57,076 nt of DNA. Origin: Peribacillus deserti. GTDB lineage: Bacteria > Bacillota > Bacilli > Bacillales > DSM-1321. The stretch is taken from the NCBI RefSeq assembly GCF_016909175.1, contig NZ_JAFBFI010000020.1:1-57076 (forward strand), written 5' to 3'. Every line of letters begins with the position of its first letter. The first letter of the stretch is position 1. Both the position numbers and the translations under genes were made by a program. Positions 18,111 to 27,535 of the stretch are shown here, piece by piece. Below the pieces are notes generated by a model. The model worked only from the letters and a program-made list of their open reading frames with translations. It ran no database searches and was not told the origin of the DNA.

Positions 18111-18298
18111 CGCTATTAGCATCGTACGATTATGAACCTTATTAAACCGAAAGTCTTCAATTCCTCTCATAATTCTTACTGACTTGAGGAATGATAGTAT
18201 CAATTCTATAAATGAAGAACGGAGTATATTTTTGAAGGTTCGAGGAAAATTAGGCAGGTCATTTTTATGAGGTTAATTTGATTCTGGAGGAAGTTTTC

Positions 18299-19657
18299 AT
18301 GGCGATCAAAGTAAAAACGGAAATAGAAAAGGTGCATGAATGGCTGAAGCAGCAGCTTGAAGACTGTGCAGATGTAGAGGACCGGGAGCTTTCTTCTCAG
18401 GAAAAGAAAGCTAAAATCATTTACTTAAAAAGTGTAACTGACTCTCAGCTGGTAAATAGATTTATCGTTACTCCATTTTATGAAATGAAGGATATCCAGG
18501 CATTTATGGATTATATCGTTTCCTTTCCCGCTGAAAAAGAACCAAAGGATCAGCATGAAGCCCTTTCGCTGTTATTAAAGGGCTTTGTCATTATTTTCGC
18601 GGAAGGCAAGTATGTTGCTTTTCAAGCGAAAAAAATGGCTGGAAGCGGTGTAACAGAGGCTTCTGCAGAGGTTAATGTACAAGGTTCACCTGATGCGTTT
18701 ACCGAGAATTTAGAGGTTAATCTCAATTTAATCAGGCATCGGTATCAAACCGCAAACTTAAAAGTAGAGTTAAATGTAGTCGGGAGTATTTCTCAGTCTA
18801 CTATCGGCATACTCTATGACTCAAATAAAGTTGATAAGGGCGTACTTCAGGAGCTTAAAGACAGGCTCAAAACAATCGATATGGAAGTATTAATCACAGC
18901 AGGGGAACTAGAACAAAAATTAGCTGGCCGCAAATTTGATATATTTCCAACGATGGTTGTGACCGAGAGACCGGATAGAATGGTAAAATGCCTGGAGCAG
19001 GGTAAGATATGTCTCATTCTTGATAAATCAAAATATGCCATAATTCTTCCGTCGGTCTTTCAAGACTTTTTTGCAGCAATGGACGATCGCATACAGCTTC
19101 CTCTTGTAGGCTGGTTTTTAAAAACCATTCGATATGCGGGTCTTGTTGCTACCTTGTCTCTGCCTGCTTTTTATGTAGCTTTTGCTTCCTATAATCCAGA
19201 AATCCTGCGGGTGCAGCTTACTTTGATGATCGCAGGAAGCAGGGCAACAGTACCATATCCCGCAGTTATAGAAGTATTTCTCATGCTTATAATGGTGGAA
19301 TTTTTGATAGAAGCAAGTATAAGGCTTCCTAAGACGATCGGTCCCACTGCTACAACGGTAGGAGGTTTAATCCTTGGGACGGCTGCTACAGAGGCCGGTT
19401 TAGTTGGAAACATAATGATTATTCTGGTTTCAGCTGTTGCCATAACCAATTTTGTTATTCCTATTAATATGATGAATTTTTCAGTCCGTGTATTAAGATA
19501 TGGGTTTCTTTTCTTGGCATCTCTTTTCGGATTGGTTGGAATTGTTCTTGGCTTTGTAGGAATAGTTGTTTACCTAGCACAGATGCGCAGTTTTGGGAGG
19601 CCGTATTTTAATATACTAGCCGATACTGATAGCAGAAAGGGTAAATCATATGGTTAA
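18299..19657 (+). CDS. spore germination receptor subunit A (GerA/GerKA family)
   Basis: About 452 residues. Subunit A of a germinant receptor in the spore inner membrane. The N-terminal soluble domain (about 1-240) has family marks such as YLKSVTDSQLVNRF, GKICLILDKSKYAIILPSVFQDFF, and DDRIQLPLVGWFLKTIRYAG leading into the membrane. The membrane domain (about 265-430) has LPAFYVAFASYNPE, EASIRLPKTIGPTATTVGGL (the typical RLP motif) and NFVIPINM. I chose ATG 18299, since CTGGAGGAAG fits it; an upstream in-frame TTG overlaps that site. The next gene overlaps its end by 8 bases, so this is the first gene of a three-gene operon. Germinant unknown. Confidence 0.94.
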   Translation: MAIKVKTEIEKVHEWLKQQLEDCADVEDRELSSQEKKAKIIYLKSVTDSQLVNRFIVTPFYEMKDIQAFMDYIVSFPAEKEPKDQHEALSLLLKGFVIIFAEGKYVAFQAKKMAGSGVTEASAEVNVQGSPDAFTENLEVNLNLIRHRYQTANLKVELNVVGSISQSTIGILYDSNKVDKGVLQELKDRLKTIDMEVLITAGELEQKLAGRKFDIFPTMVVTERPDRMVKCLEQGKICLILDKSKYAIILPSVFQDFFAAMDDRIQLPLVGWFLKTIRYAGLVATLSLPAFYVAFASYNPEILRVQLTLMIAGSRATVPYPAVIEVFLMLIMVEFLIEASIRLPKTIGPTATTVGGLILGTAATEAGLVGNIMIILVSAVAITNFVIPINMMNFSVRVLRYGFLFLASLFGLVGIVLGFVGIVVYLAQMRSFGRPYFNILADTDSRKGKSYG

Positions 19658-20726
19658 TAATCGGTATTTTTATTATTTATTAATACTGAATGGTCTTGTT
19701 AATTCTGTTAATTTTGTTCCGCGGATTCTTGTAAATACGAATGGCAGTTTAATTGCCATAATAATTGCGGTTATCATAGGGACTTTAATGGTTTTATTTA
19801 ATACAAAAGCTATGCAGAAATTTCCTGGGAAAGATCTGCCTGAAATATTAGAGCCTGTCTTGCCAAAATTAATAAATAAAGCGATGATATTATTTTTTTC
19901 CTTACATTGGTATCTTTTTGGTGCGATTACTTTAGTCTCCTTAGTGGATATCACCCACCGGTTTATTACACCTGACGTGAACCGTTTTATCCTTGCTTTT
20001 GGATTTTTGGCGCTGATTCTATTTGCCTGCCAGGTTGAATCACACTCGATTTTGGTATCAATAGAGACGATCATCATTATTAATGTCCCTATTTTTTTGT
20101 ATTTTTTAGTAAAAGTGTTAACAAATGAATATTTCAGCTGGGATACGATACGGGAAGTGGTGACAGATGCGGCTGATATGCCTCACTACTCATCTATTGC
20201 GGCGGGAACCTTTATTTTTACAGGATATATTAACCTGGTGGTCTTTAACAGGATGTTCAAGAATTTAAAGATAAGAACCTGGATTATAGCGGCTGCAGGT
20301 CTGCTGCTTTTGCTCGTTTCCTTTTTAGTCCCAATTGGCTTCAATGGAATCGAAGGAGTTAAACATCAGGTATACCCATGGTTATCAACGGCTGATTCAA
20401 ATAGAATCGTTTTTTTCATTATTGAACGTCTGCTTTTTGTCTACTATCTTTTTTATATTACAGTGGCATTGGTAGCTATTGTACTTTACTGGCATGTTGG
20501 ACTTAGAATGCTGCAGCTCACCTTTTTTAAGAAAACTGATAAGAAGTTCAACATAAAAAACTTCCTGCTTCTTTTGGTTTTTGTTGGAGCATCCTTTTTC
20601 TTGATTCAATTGGATCAATTTGATTTTATGAAGATTAGCGATTGGTTTATACGAGTCAGGCTGATTTCGGAGGTCCTTTTACTCCTCATTTTATTTTACG
20701 CAGTTAGGAGGGTAAAAAAAGCATGA
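19650..20726 (+). CDS. spore germination receptor subunit B (GerAB/GerKB family permease)
   Basis: 358 residues, about ten TM helices, of the amino acid/polyamine/organocation transporter superfamily; subunit B is thought to bind the germinant. The first helix runs from about 5, followed by further helices rich in I, L, F and V; the FIFTGYINLVVFNRMF stretch in the middle is typical. It overlaps subunit A by 8 bases and its stop overlaps the start of subunit C (ATGA), which indicates translational coupling. Confidence 0.92.
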   Translation: MVNNRYFYYLLILNGLVNSVNFVPRILVNTNGSLIAIIIAVIIGTLMVLFNTKAMQKFPGKDLPEILEPVLPKLINKAMILFFSLHWYLFGAITLVSLVDITHRFITPDVNRFILAFGFLALILFACQVESHSILVSIETIIIINVPIFLYFLVKVLTNEYFSWDTIREVVTDAADMPHYSSIAAGTFIFTGYINLVVFNRMFKNLKIRTWIIAAAGLLLLLVSFLVPIGFNGIEGVKHQVYPWLSTADSNRIVFFIIERLLFVYYLFYITVALVAIVLYWHVGLRMLQLTFFKKTDKKFNIKNFLLLLVFVGASFFLIQLDQFDFMKISDWFIRVRLISEVLLLLILFYAVRRVKKA

Positions 20727-21805
20727 AAAAAATCCTTCTTTTTGTATGTATAGCTGCCTTGCTGTCAGGATGTAATGTCCGGGACGTCGAAAAGCGGGCC
20801 TTTGTTGTTGCGCTGGGAGTAGACAAAGCAAAAGAAAAGGACAAATTAGAAATAAGCCTTAAAGTCTCGCTTCCAACCGGTGATCCTAAGGCTGGAATTG
20901 ATAAATTCTCTATTCTTACAATTAAGGCAGAAAGTATTGCTGAGGCAATTCGCATAGCTAAATCCAAAATAGATAAGGAACTGGATTTTGGGCACACAAA
21001 GGTCATTATGCTTGGCAAAGCCCTTCTAAAAGAGGACATTAAGCCTATCATTTATTGGGCACAGCGGCGAAGGGATATCCAAATGGTATCCTATATCGCT
21101 GTAGGACAGCCGGATGCTAAAACGGTAGTTTCGCTGCAGCCCAAAACGGAACGGATTCCCGGCAGTTATCTGGTTAATTTATTTGGAAAGGAAGGAAGCA
21201 ACTCTCCTTTCGTCGTGAGTGAATATTTATTTGACTTACAGAGAAAGATCAGTGACTTTGGCTGGGATCCGGTCTTACCGCTGGTGGAAGCTGACAAGGA
21301 TAATCTAGTGGTAGAGAAAGCTATATTAATGAATGATGAAAAGATGAAAACCATCCTGTCCCCGGATGAAACAAGACTATATAATGTATTGGCAAATCAA
21401 CAAATTAAAGCAAGCTTTACAGCCATGGAGCATGGAAAGATTAAGTACACATTTAACGAAGAACACTCTAGGGCTAAGTATCATATTTCAGGCGGAAGAA
21501 ACCCGTCCATTTCCTACAATGTTAAAATGAGCGGTGTGTTAGAAGAGGACCGTGTGGAAGGGTATTTCACTAAAGAAAAGTCAGAAGATGCTGCTAGAAT
21601 AATTGAGCATGAGCTGAATCAAAAAATGGAAAGTCTGCTAAGAAAATTTCAACAAAACAGGGTTGATCCCGTTGGATTCGGCCTGAGATACCAGGCGACT
21701 CATTCGAAAAAAGATGAACATGAGGATTGGCTTAAAATGTATCCTCGTTTGAAATTTAAAGTAAAATCTAAAGTAGATATAGAGTCTACAGGAATTATTA
21801 AATAA
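20723..21805 (+). CDS. spore germination lipoprotein, Ger(x)C family (subunit C)
   Basis: 360 residues. The N-terminus MKKILLFVCIAALLSGC is a lipoprotein signal with lipobox LSGC. Family motifs follow: RDVEKRAFVVALGVDKA at about 21-37, FGHTKVIMLGKALLKEDI at about 91-108, and a C-terminal domain ending KYPRLKFK-like (MYPRLKFKVKSKVD). It anchors in the spore inner membrane and completes the A-B-C receptor. GGAGG lies just upstream in the end of subunit B. No D subunit gene is seen. Confidence 0.93.
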   Translation: MKKILLFVCIAALLSGCNVRDVEKRAFVVALGVDKAKEKDKLEISLKVSLPTGDPKAGIDKFSILTIKAESIAEAIRIAKSKIDKELDFGHTKVIMLGKALLKEDIKPIIYWAQRRRDIQMVSYIAVGQPDAKTVVSLQPKTERIPGSYLVNLFGKEGSNSPFVVSEYLFDLQRKISDFGWDPVLPLVEADKDNLVVEKAILMNDEKMKTILSPDETRLYNVLANQQIKASFTAMEHGKIKYTFNEEHSRAKYHISGGRNPSISYNVKMSGVLEEDRVEGYFTKEKSEDAARIIEHELNQKMESLLRKFQQNRVDPVGFGLRYQATHSKKDEHEDWLKMYPRLKFKVKSKVDIESTGIIK

Positions 21806-21886
21806 CAGGTTCTACTTGTTAAATTAATGTGGGCATGCAGTAAACGTAAGTATTAAGATTGATTACAAATATAATTAAAATGAAGA

Positions 21887-21910
21887 AGCCCGGTGAGTGA
21901 TCACCGGGCT
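21887..21910 (-). terminator. terminator between gerC-type gene and ald (convergent)
   Basis: AGCCCGGTGA and TCACCGGGCT form a perfect 10-base stem with loop GTGA. The minus-strand exit (CTTCATTTT) is T-rich, so it mainly serves ald. Confidence 0.85.
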
Positions 21911-21915
21911 CTGTC

Positions 21916-23049
21916 TTATGCTTGAACAAATTCTCTTTCAAGCGCATCTTTTAGTTCTACAAAATCAAATTCTAAATCTCTTGCAACGGCTTCAAATGTA
22001 ACTTCACCGTTCACAACGTTTACACCCTGAGCCAGGGCTGCATTATCAAGAACAGCTTGTTTTGCTCCTTTATTGGCAATTTGGACCGCATAAGGAACTG
22101 TTACATTTGTCAAAGCAATAGTTGACGTGCGCGGAACAGCGCCAGGCATGTTAGCAACTGCATAATGAACCACACCATGTTTAACGTAAGTAGGGTTATC
22201 ATGTGTCGTAATATGGTCAACTGTTTCAAAGATACCGCCCTGGTCAATAGCGACATCTACGATTACAGAGCCTGGGGTCATAGCTTTGACCATATCTTCC
22301 GTTACTAGCTTCGGAGCTTTGGCGCCAGGTATAAGAACGGCCCCGATGACAAGGTCGGATTCTGCCACAGCTTCAGCAATGTTGAACGGGTTAGAGATGA
22401 TTGTTTTAATTTGGTTGCCAAAAATATCATCTAACTGACGCAGACGTTCCGGGCTTAGATCGATCATTGTAACATCAGCACCGAGTCCGACAGCAATCTT
22501 AGCAGCATTTGTACCAACAACGCCGCCGCCGATGATCGTTACTTTTCCTCTTTTTACACCAGGTACTCCCGCAAGAAGAATCCCTTTTCCTCCATGAGGC
22601 TTTTCAAGGAATTGAGCTCCAATTTGTGCAGCCATTCTGCCGGCTACTTCACTCATAGGAGTAAGGAGAGGAAGAGTTCTGTTTACCGTCACTGTTTCAT
22701 AGGCGATGGAGAAAACACCGCTCTCTTTTAGAGCTTTTGCAAGTTCAGGTTCGGCAGCGAGGTGCAGGTAAGTAAATAAGATTAAATCCTTGCGGAAATA
22801 TTTATATTCACTTTGCAAAGGCTCCTTAACCTTCATAATCATTTCTGCTTCTTTCCATACATCAGCTGCAGATTCCACAATGGTTGCGCCTTCTGCTCTA
22901 TATTGTTCATTTGTAAAGCCGCTTCCAAGTCCGGCATTATTCTCTACGAGTACCTCGTGGCCGGCTTGTGTTAGTGTATAAACACCAGCAGGAGTCAGGG
23001 CTACACGGTTTTCATTATTTTTAATTTCAGCAGGTACGCCAATACGCAT
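21916..23049 (-). CDS. ald: alanine dehydrogenase
   Basis: 377 residues (B. subtilis Ald has 378). It converts L-alanine and NAD+ to pyruvate, ammonia and NADH in the cytosol and is used in alanine catabolism during growth and sporulation. Features: [18 protein letters not shown] at the N-terminus, [10 protein letters not shown] near 67-76, [13 protein letters not shown], and the Rossmann motif [15 protein letters not shown] at about 170-184; [17 protein letters not shown] near the end. TGGAGGAA precedes ATG 23049, so the upstream in-frame ATG is rejected. A PucR-type regulator gene lies just upstream on the same strand, as in B. subtilis adeR-ald. A cre-like site is in its promoter region. 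Confidence 0.97.
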   Translation of the reverse strand: MRIGVPAEIKNNENRVALTPAGVYTLTQAGHEVLVENNAGLGSGFTNEQYRAEGATIVESAADVWKEAEMIMKVKEPLQSEYKYFRKDLILFTYLHLAAEPELAKALKESGVFSIAYETVTVNRTLPLLTPMSEVAGRMAAQIGAQFLEKPHGGKGILLAGVPGVKRGKVTIIGGGVVGTNAAKIAVGLGADVTMIDLSPERLRQLDDIFGNQIKTIISNPFNIAEAVAESDLVIGAVLIPGAKAPKLVTEDMVKAMTPGSVIVDVAIDQGGIFETVDHITTHDNPTYVKHGVVHYAVANMPGAVPRTSTIALTNVTVPYAVQIANKGAKQAVLDNAALAQGVNVVNGEVTFEAVARDLEFDFVELKDALEREFVQA

Positions 23050-23137
23050 TTTAAATTCCTCCACTTAAGGCTTTTCCTAAATTCGAAGCCTTATTATTGT
23101 ATAGGGGGTTACCATATTTATTAAGTAATTTTAACCC

Positions 23138-23164
23138 TTTGTACAAACAGTATAAGCGCTTACA
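23138..23164 (-). promoter_or_regulatory. ald control region: cre-like site and TTTGTACAAA palindrome
   Basis: On the ald strand, TGTAAGCGCTTATA (23164-23151) closely matches the CcpA cre consensus TGTAANCGNTNNCA. The perfect palindrome TTTGTACAAA (23147-23138) follows three bases further and may hold a -35 (TTGTAC) or an activator site. This suggests catabolite control of ald. Confidence 0.5.
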
Positions 23165-23203
23165 TAAAATTTTTGTTTGTGTTAAGAGAAGAATTTAAAA
23201 AGG

Positions 23204-23229
23204 ACCATTTGTGGAATTTCACAAATGGT
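23204..23229 (-). terminator. terminator of the PucR-type regulator gene
   Basis: ACCATTTGTG and CACAAATGGT pair perfectly around 6 bases; the minus-strand exit has CCTTTTT. Confidence 0.8.
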
Positions 23230-23246
23230 TCTTTTGTGTAAAGGTT

Positions 23247-24500
23247 TTATGGATTATTATAGAAATTTTCATAAATGCGGAGCTTGATATCCAGAAAGAG
23301 GCCAACTTTCTGGAGGGGGTCTTTTAAATTGATTTCTCCTACATCGGTAATTCTTTTCAGCCGATATGTCAGGGTATTAACATGTATATGCAGCGCCTTT
23401 GCTGCTTCGTTTGGGTTGCTGTCTTTTTCCAAATATATTTTTAATGTTTCATATAAATCTGTCTGATGTTTAGCATCATAGGACTGAAGCCGGGTTAGAT
23501 GTATATTCTGACCGCTTTTATCTTGATGCTTATGAAGGGTTTCTAAATATTTATATGCACCAAGCTGGCTGTATAAATAGACCTTAGCGGTATCATCAGG
23601 AAACATTTGCTGAAGGGAAAGAACCTGAAGAGCTTCCCTATAGCTCTCCATTGCCTCCGCTAAATTTGTGTAGATCATACCGGAAGCACCAGAGATATTA
23701 TGTACATTAAACCTTACATTCATTTGTAAAATGAAATTATCAATAAATGAGGATAAAGATTCAATAATCGGCTGGTTGTCTTGAAATCCGACTAAAATAA
23801 TAAGCTTGTTCCGGTCTGTTGTAAAAATGTCAGCCTTTATTTTCTGAGTAGTTGAGAGCATATACGAGATTTGACGCTCTCGTTCGACTGAAATAACTTC
23901 CGGAAATTGAAAAACAAGTATGGAAAAATTCGTAGGTACATGTGGAGCATGCTTAATAAACTTTTCTCGAATTTCTTGTTTATCCTGAAAATGCCCTGTC
24001 AGGAGCTGCCACAGAAATTCCTGGGCGCTCTCAAGGCGGCGGTGTTTTCTCGTCTGAAGCTGGAGAATCTGGTTTTTAGCTTCCTTTGCGGAGAATTGCA
24101 GAAATTCTAAATCATCTTCAGTAAAAGGTTTATCTACTTCAAGCGCCCAAATAAAACCCAGCACTTCACTGTTTTTCCAGATAGATACAGCTGCTCTGCT
24201 TCCCAGTCCCACATCATTAATGGAAGGAACCTTTACAGGAGCACGGCCTTTTAAGAGGGTAGGTATAATTCCTTCCTTCCACAAGGTATTAATTACATTC
24301 TCCGGAACTCTTCGTCCTATAATTGTAGAAATCCTGGCCTTGTCCGTTCTGTCATCGTGCATACTATAGGCAAGCAGACGATGATTCGCATCTTCTATTG
24401 TAATAGGGCAGCCTAAATAAGTGCTCACCCTGTCAGCAAAATCCTCTAAATCCCCATGAAGCCCATGAAACAATTCATGCCAATTCGCTTTCTTAGACAT
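23247..24500 (-). CDS. PucR-family transcriptional regulator, AdeR-like
   Basis: 417 residues. The N-terminal region (about 10-150) is GAF-like (VSTYLGCPITIEDANHRLLAY). The middle part is the usual PucR/CdaR domain, and the C-terminus holds the PucR helix-turn-helix: EAAKALHIHVNTLTYRLKRI at about 374-393. In B. subtilis, AdeR activates ald, and here it lies just upstream of ald on the same strand with a terminator between, so the same role is likely. The ligand is unknown, alanine being the obvious candidate. Confidence 0.88.
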   Translation of the reverse strand: MSKKANWHELFHGLHGDLEDFADRVSTYLGCPITIEDANHRLLAYSMHDDRTDKARISTIIGRRVPENVINTLWKEGIIPTLLKGRAPVKVPSINDVGLGSRAAVSIWKNSEVLGFIWALEVDKPFTEDDLEFLQFSAKEAKNQILQLQTRKHRRLESAQEFLWQLLTGHFQDKQEIREKFIKHAPHVPTNFSILVFQFPEVISVERERQISYMLSTTQKIKADIFTTDRNKLIILVGFQDNQPIIESLSSFIDNFILQMNVRFNVHNISGASGMIYTNLAEAMESYREALQVLSLQQMFPDDTAKVYLYSQLGAYKYLETLHKHQDKSGQNIHLTRLQSYDAKHQTDLYETLKIYLEKDSNPNEAAKALHIHVNTLTYRLKRITDVGEINLKDPLQKVGLFLDIKLRIYENFYNNP

Positions 24501-24591
24501 AAAAAACTCCTACCATAAATTTATCTGACTTGAATTTTATCACATACGGTGGGGACTGTCCTCATTTCCCGGGTTATTTCCCAAATAGAAT

Positions 24592-24616
24592 AGGCCCGGA
24601 AACTATTTCCGGGCCT
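24592..24616 (-). terminator. hairpin terminator after the pit gene
   Basis: AGGCCCGGAAA pairs perfectly with TTTCCGGGCCT around a short loop. The T-rich exit is better on the plus strand (TATTTTT) than on the minus. Confidence 0.7.
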
Positions 24617-24623
24617 GCTATTT

Positions 24624-25622
24624 TTAAAATATTAAATCTAATAAGAAGTACATGAGTCCTGCAACTGTAGCAGATATGGGAAGAGTGATAATCCATGTAA
24701 TAATCATCCGCTGTGCGGTGCCCCATTTAACCCCTTTTACGCGGTGAGCTGACCCAACACCAAGGATGGAAGAAGAAATAACGTGAGTTGTACTTACAGG
24801 AAGGTGAATGTAAGTAGCACCAAAAATGATTGCAGCACTTGTAAGATCAGCCGCGACTCCGTTGACGGGGCGTATTTTCATGATCTGCCCGCCGACAGTT
24901 TTAATGATTTTCCAGCCCCCGACGGAAGTACCAAGCCCCATTGCTAACGCACATGATATTTGAACCCATAATGGAATATCTGTAGTAGTAACGTAATTAT
25001 TCGCAATAAGAGCCATTGTAATGATACCCATCGCTTTTTGAGCATCGTTTGTACCATGTGTGTAGGATTGGAGTGCAGCAGTTCCAATCTGGATTAATCG
25101 GAATCTTTGATTAGTCTTAGATAAATTCGATCCTTTAAAAACGACCTTGAAAATACTATAAACAATGTAACCAATAACAAAAGCTAAAATCGGCGAAATA
25201 ATTAAGGCTTGAGCTATTTTTCCGAACCCGGCCCAATTAAGAGAACCAAGGCCTTCAGCAGCAATGGCAGCCCCGGCTATCGAGCCAATAATTGCATGGG
25301 AGGAACTGCTTGGAATTCCATAGTACCAGGTAAGAAGATTCCAAAATATCGCTGCAAGTAAAGCTGCAAGAATGACAACAGAACCGTTGTGCAGAGTAAA
25401 GGGATCTACGATATCTTTTGTAATCGTTTTAGCAACCCCTGTAAAAGTCATGGCACCCACAAAGTTCATAACGGCAGCAAGAATGATAGCATGCCTTGGC
25501 TTTAAAGCCTTAGTTGAAACGGCTGTTGCAATGGCGTTAGCTGTATCATGGAACCCATTAATAAAGTCAAAGGCCAGGGCGCCAATTACAATCAATATAG
25601 TTAATATAAATAAAGTATCCAT
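24624..25622 (-). CDS. pit: low-affinity inorganic phosphate transporter, PiT family
   Basis: 332 residues, a membrane protein that carries metal-phosphate with protons or cations. The inverted-repeat signatures are both present: NGFHDTANAIATAVST at about 23-38 and GTNDAQKAMGIITMAL at about 192-207. The rest is hydrophobic helices, with SSSHAIIGSIAGA near 105-117 and PVSTTHVISSSILGVG near 275-290. It lies 15 bases downstream of the DUF47 gene and is almost surely co-transcribed with it (B. subtilis ykaA-pit). Confidence 0.95.
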   Translation of the reverse strand: MDTLFILTILIVIGALAFDFINGFHDTANAIATAVSTKALKPRHAIILAAVMNFVGAMTFTGVAKTITKDIVDPFTLHNGSVVILAALLAAIFWNLLTWYYGIPSSSSHAIIGSIAGAAIAAEGLGSLNWAGFGKIAQALIISPILAFVIGYIVYSIFKVVFKGSNLSKTNQRFRLIQIGTAALQSYTHGTNDAQKAMGIITMALIANNYVTTTDIPLWVQISCALAMGLGTSVGGWKIIKTVGGQIMKIRPVNGVAADLTSAAIIFGATYIHLPVSTTHVISSSILGVGSAHRVKGVKWGTAQRMIITWIITLPISATVAGLMYFLLDLIF

Positions 25623-25637
25623 TTAGGTTAAAACTCC

Positions 25638-26261
25638 TTACGCATTTTTCATGACTATGGTTTCTAGAGCGTTTGCTACAGACTGGCAGCTGTCGGCAAT
25701 ATCTTCAAGGTTTTCATAGATTTCTTTGTATTGAATTATGCGGATAGGATCTTTTTCAACTGTGAATAGATTTTTGATAGACTGTCTTAGTATTCCGTCG
25801 CAAATGGATTCAAGTTCTTTAATTTTGATCGCATGTTCACGGATTTGAGTGAATTTCTTCTTATTTGTAAGCAAAGCTACTGACTTTTCAATTTCAATTG
25901 CGCAATCACGGATTGCATCCACAAATTTGAGCATATAATCATCTGCATTTATCACTGAATACATTTCAAAGAGTGCAGAACTGCTTTCAAGTCCATCAAG
26001 TACATCATCCATAGTCATAGCCAGAAGAAGGATATCTTCACGCTCAATAGGAGTAATGAAAGCATTATTAAGATCCTTAATTATTTCATGTACGTAAGAA
26101 TCGCCTTTGTGCTCATAATCCTTCATTGTGTCAGCAAATACCTTTAAATCACTGATATTGTTAAGCTTATAATCAGCGAAATAATCAGCACTGACTCTAA
26201 TGTTTTCCGAAATATTGATAAGCAGGTTTGCAAACTTATCTTGCTTTGACTTAAATACCAT
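25638..26261 (-). CDS. DUF47-family (PhoU-like) phosphate transport accessory protein
   Basis: 207 residues, all helical and cytosolic, like B. subtilis YkaA. Marks: DYEHKGDSYVHEIIKDLNNAFITPIEREDILLLA (about 48-81) has the Glu/His/Asp pattern of PhoU-like metal-binding bundles; DDVLDGLESSS follows. DUF47 proteins sit next to PiT transporters and are thought to control them. It is the first gene of the pair, with GGGGGT about ten bases before the ATG. Confidence 0.93.
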   Translation of the reverse strand: MVFKSKQDKFANLLINISENIRVSADYFADYKLNNISDLKVFADTMKDYEHKGDSYVHEIIKDLNNAFITPIEREDILLLAMTMDDVLDGLESSSALFEMYSVINADDYMLKFVDAIRDCAIEIEKSVALLTNKKKFTQIREHAIKIKELESICDGILRQSIKNLFTVEKDPIRIIQYKEIYENLEDIADSCQSVANALETIVMKNA

Positions 26262-26364
26262 AATTAAAGTACCCCCGTTTTTTCATCCAAAATATTTTAC
26301 TAACAGTATTTGCTTTTACATTCTATAAAATTCTTCGACAAAAAAGCTAGGTTTCGACAGAAAA

Positions 26365-26423
26365 TTTACAAAAACTTAACATTAAAGAGGCTGAAAATTT
26401 TGCAAATTTACAACAGGTTTACA
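26365..26423 (+). promoter_or_regulatory. possible PhoP boxes (TTTACA direct repeats)
   Basis: Two pairs of direct repeats with 11-base spacing: TTTACA (26365) and TTAACA (26376), then TTTACA (26407) and TTTACA (26418). PhoP sites of Bacillus are TT(A/C/T)ACA repeats spaced 4-6 bases apart. They lie between the DUF47-pit operon and the manganese catalase gene; a role at pit is the sensible reading although the repeats point the other way. Confidence 0.35.
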
Positions 26424-26638
26424 TTACGGAATTCCCTTTTTACGTATCTCTAAACTCTTGGACTATAAAAGAATGAGTAAAATTCTATAACCGGTCTCGG
26501 GGCTGATGACTCTGTTATTTATAGCAGAAGGGTGCCGCCGGCTATTCTAGAATCTTTAGATTGCGTCATATTTCTAACCCGCTTTGCATAGATGTTTAAA
26601 GAACCATTCCGTAGAACATCATGGCAGGAGGGCACAGC

Positions 26639-27535
26639 ATGATAAAAAGAATAGATAAAATTGCAATTGAGCTGCCTAGGACGCCTAGGCCTGATCCCGC
26701 TGCAGCCGCTAATTTGCAGCAATTAATTGGCGGCAAATTTGGTGAAATGTCGACATTTAATAATTATATGTTTCAATCGTTTAATTTTAGAGGCAAGCGA
26801 AAACTGCGCCCATTTTATGAATTAGTGGCGTCTATTACAGCGGAAGAGTTTGGCCACATTGAATTGGTTTCGCATGCCATTGATTTATGCCTTGAAGGTA
26901 TTACTGAACCAGGCGATCCAGATACAGCGCCTTTAATGCCAGGGAATGCAGACCGAATTGCTTTGCATTTTATTGACGCCGCACAATCGGCTATGCCGCT
27001 TGATGCACAGGGAAGACCCTGGAATGGGGAGTACGTGGTTAATAGCGGGAATTTAGTTTTTGACTTTCTGCATAATTTCTTTTTAGAGTGCGGGGCCCGG
27101 ACAAATAAAATGAGAGTGTATGAAATGACAGATAATCCAGTAGCGAGGGAAATGATTGGCTATCTGCTGGTTCGCGGGGGAGTGCACATCCTTGCTTATG
27201 CAAAAGGCCTTGAAATGGCAACTGGCGTAGACGTAACCAAAATGTTTCCGATTCCGAATCTAGATAATAAAGCTTTTGATCATGCACGCAAATTTGAAGC
27301 AGCAGGCCTGCATACACGACTTTATACCTTCAGCGACAAAGATTACAAGCAGATCAATCAAATCTGGAAAGGTACTCATCCGACGGATGGACTGCCGCTT
27401 GAAGTATTCCAGGGAACCCCAAGAGGAGCAGAAGTGCCGGACTATCCGGATGTGCCTGAGGAGTTTGCTCCAGGGATCTCTGATGAAGATTTCATGAAAA
27501 TCGTACAAAGACTTCAAAGGTCTGCAGGACTGTAA
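26639..27535 (+). CDS. manganese catalase family protein
   Basis: About 298 residues, a non-haem catalase with a ferritin-like di-manganese bundle that breaks down hydrogen peroxide. Ligand patterns seen: GGKFGEMSTFNNYMFQSF (first Glu), ITAEEFGHIEL (Glu-x2-His), LECGARTNKMRVYEMTDNPVAREM, and GGVHILAYAKGLE (last His). It resembles YdbD-type enzymes more than the shorter spore-coat CotJC. GGCAGGAGG points to the ATG at 26639 rather than 26621. It is single, with no neighbour of related function apart from a haem catalase 7 kb away. Confidence 0.93.
   Translation: MIKRIDKIAIELPRTPRPDPAAAANLQQLIGGKFGEMSTFNNYMFQSFNFRGKRKLRPFYELVASITAEEFGHIELVSHAIDLCLEGITEPGDPDTAPLMPGNADRIALHFIDAAQSAMPLDAQGRPWNGEYVVNSGNLVFDFLHNFFLECGARTNKMRVYEMTDNPVAREMIGYLLVRGGVHILAYAKGLEMATGVDVTKMFPIPNLDNKAFDHARKFEAAGLHTRLYTFSDKDYKQINQIWKGTHPTDGLPLEVFQGTPRGAEVPDYPDVPEEFAPGISDEDFMKIVQRLQRSAGL

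Noticed and set aside
18120-18298. Sigma-G promoter for the germination operon
   Set aside because: Expected from biology, but I found no pair of hexamers close to the consensus with proper spacing.
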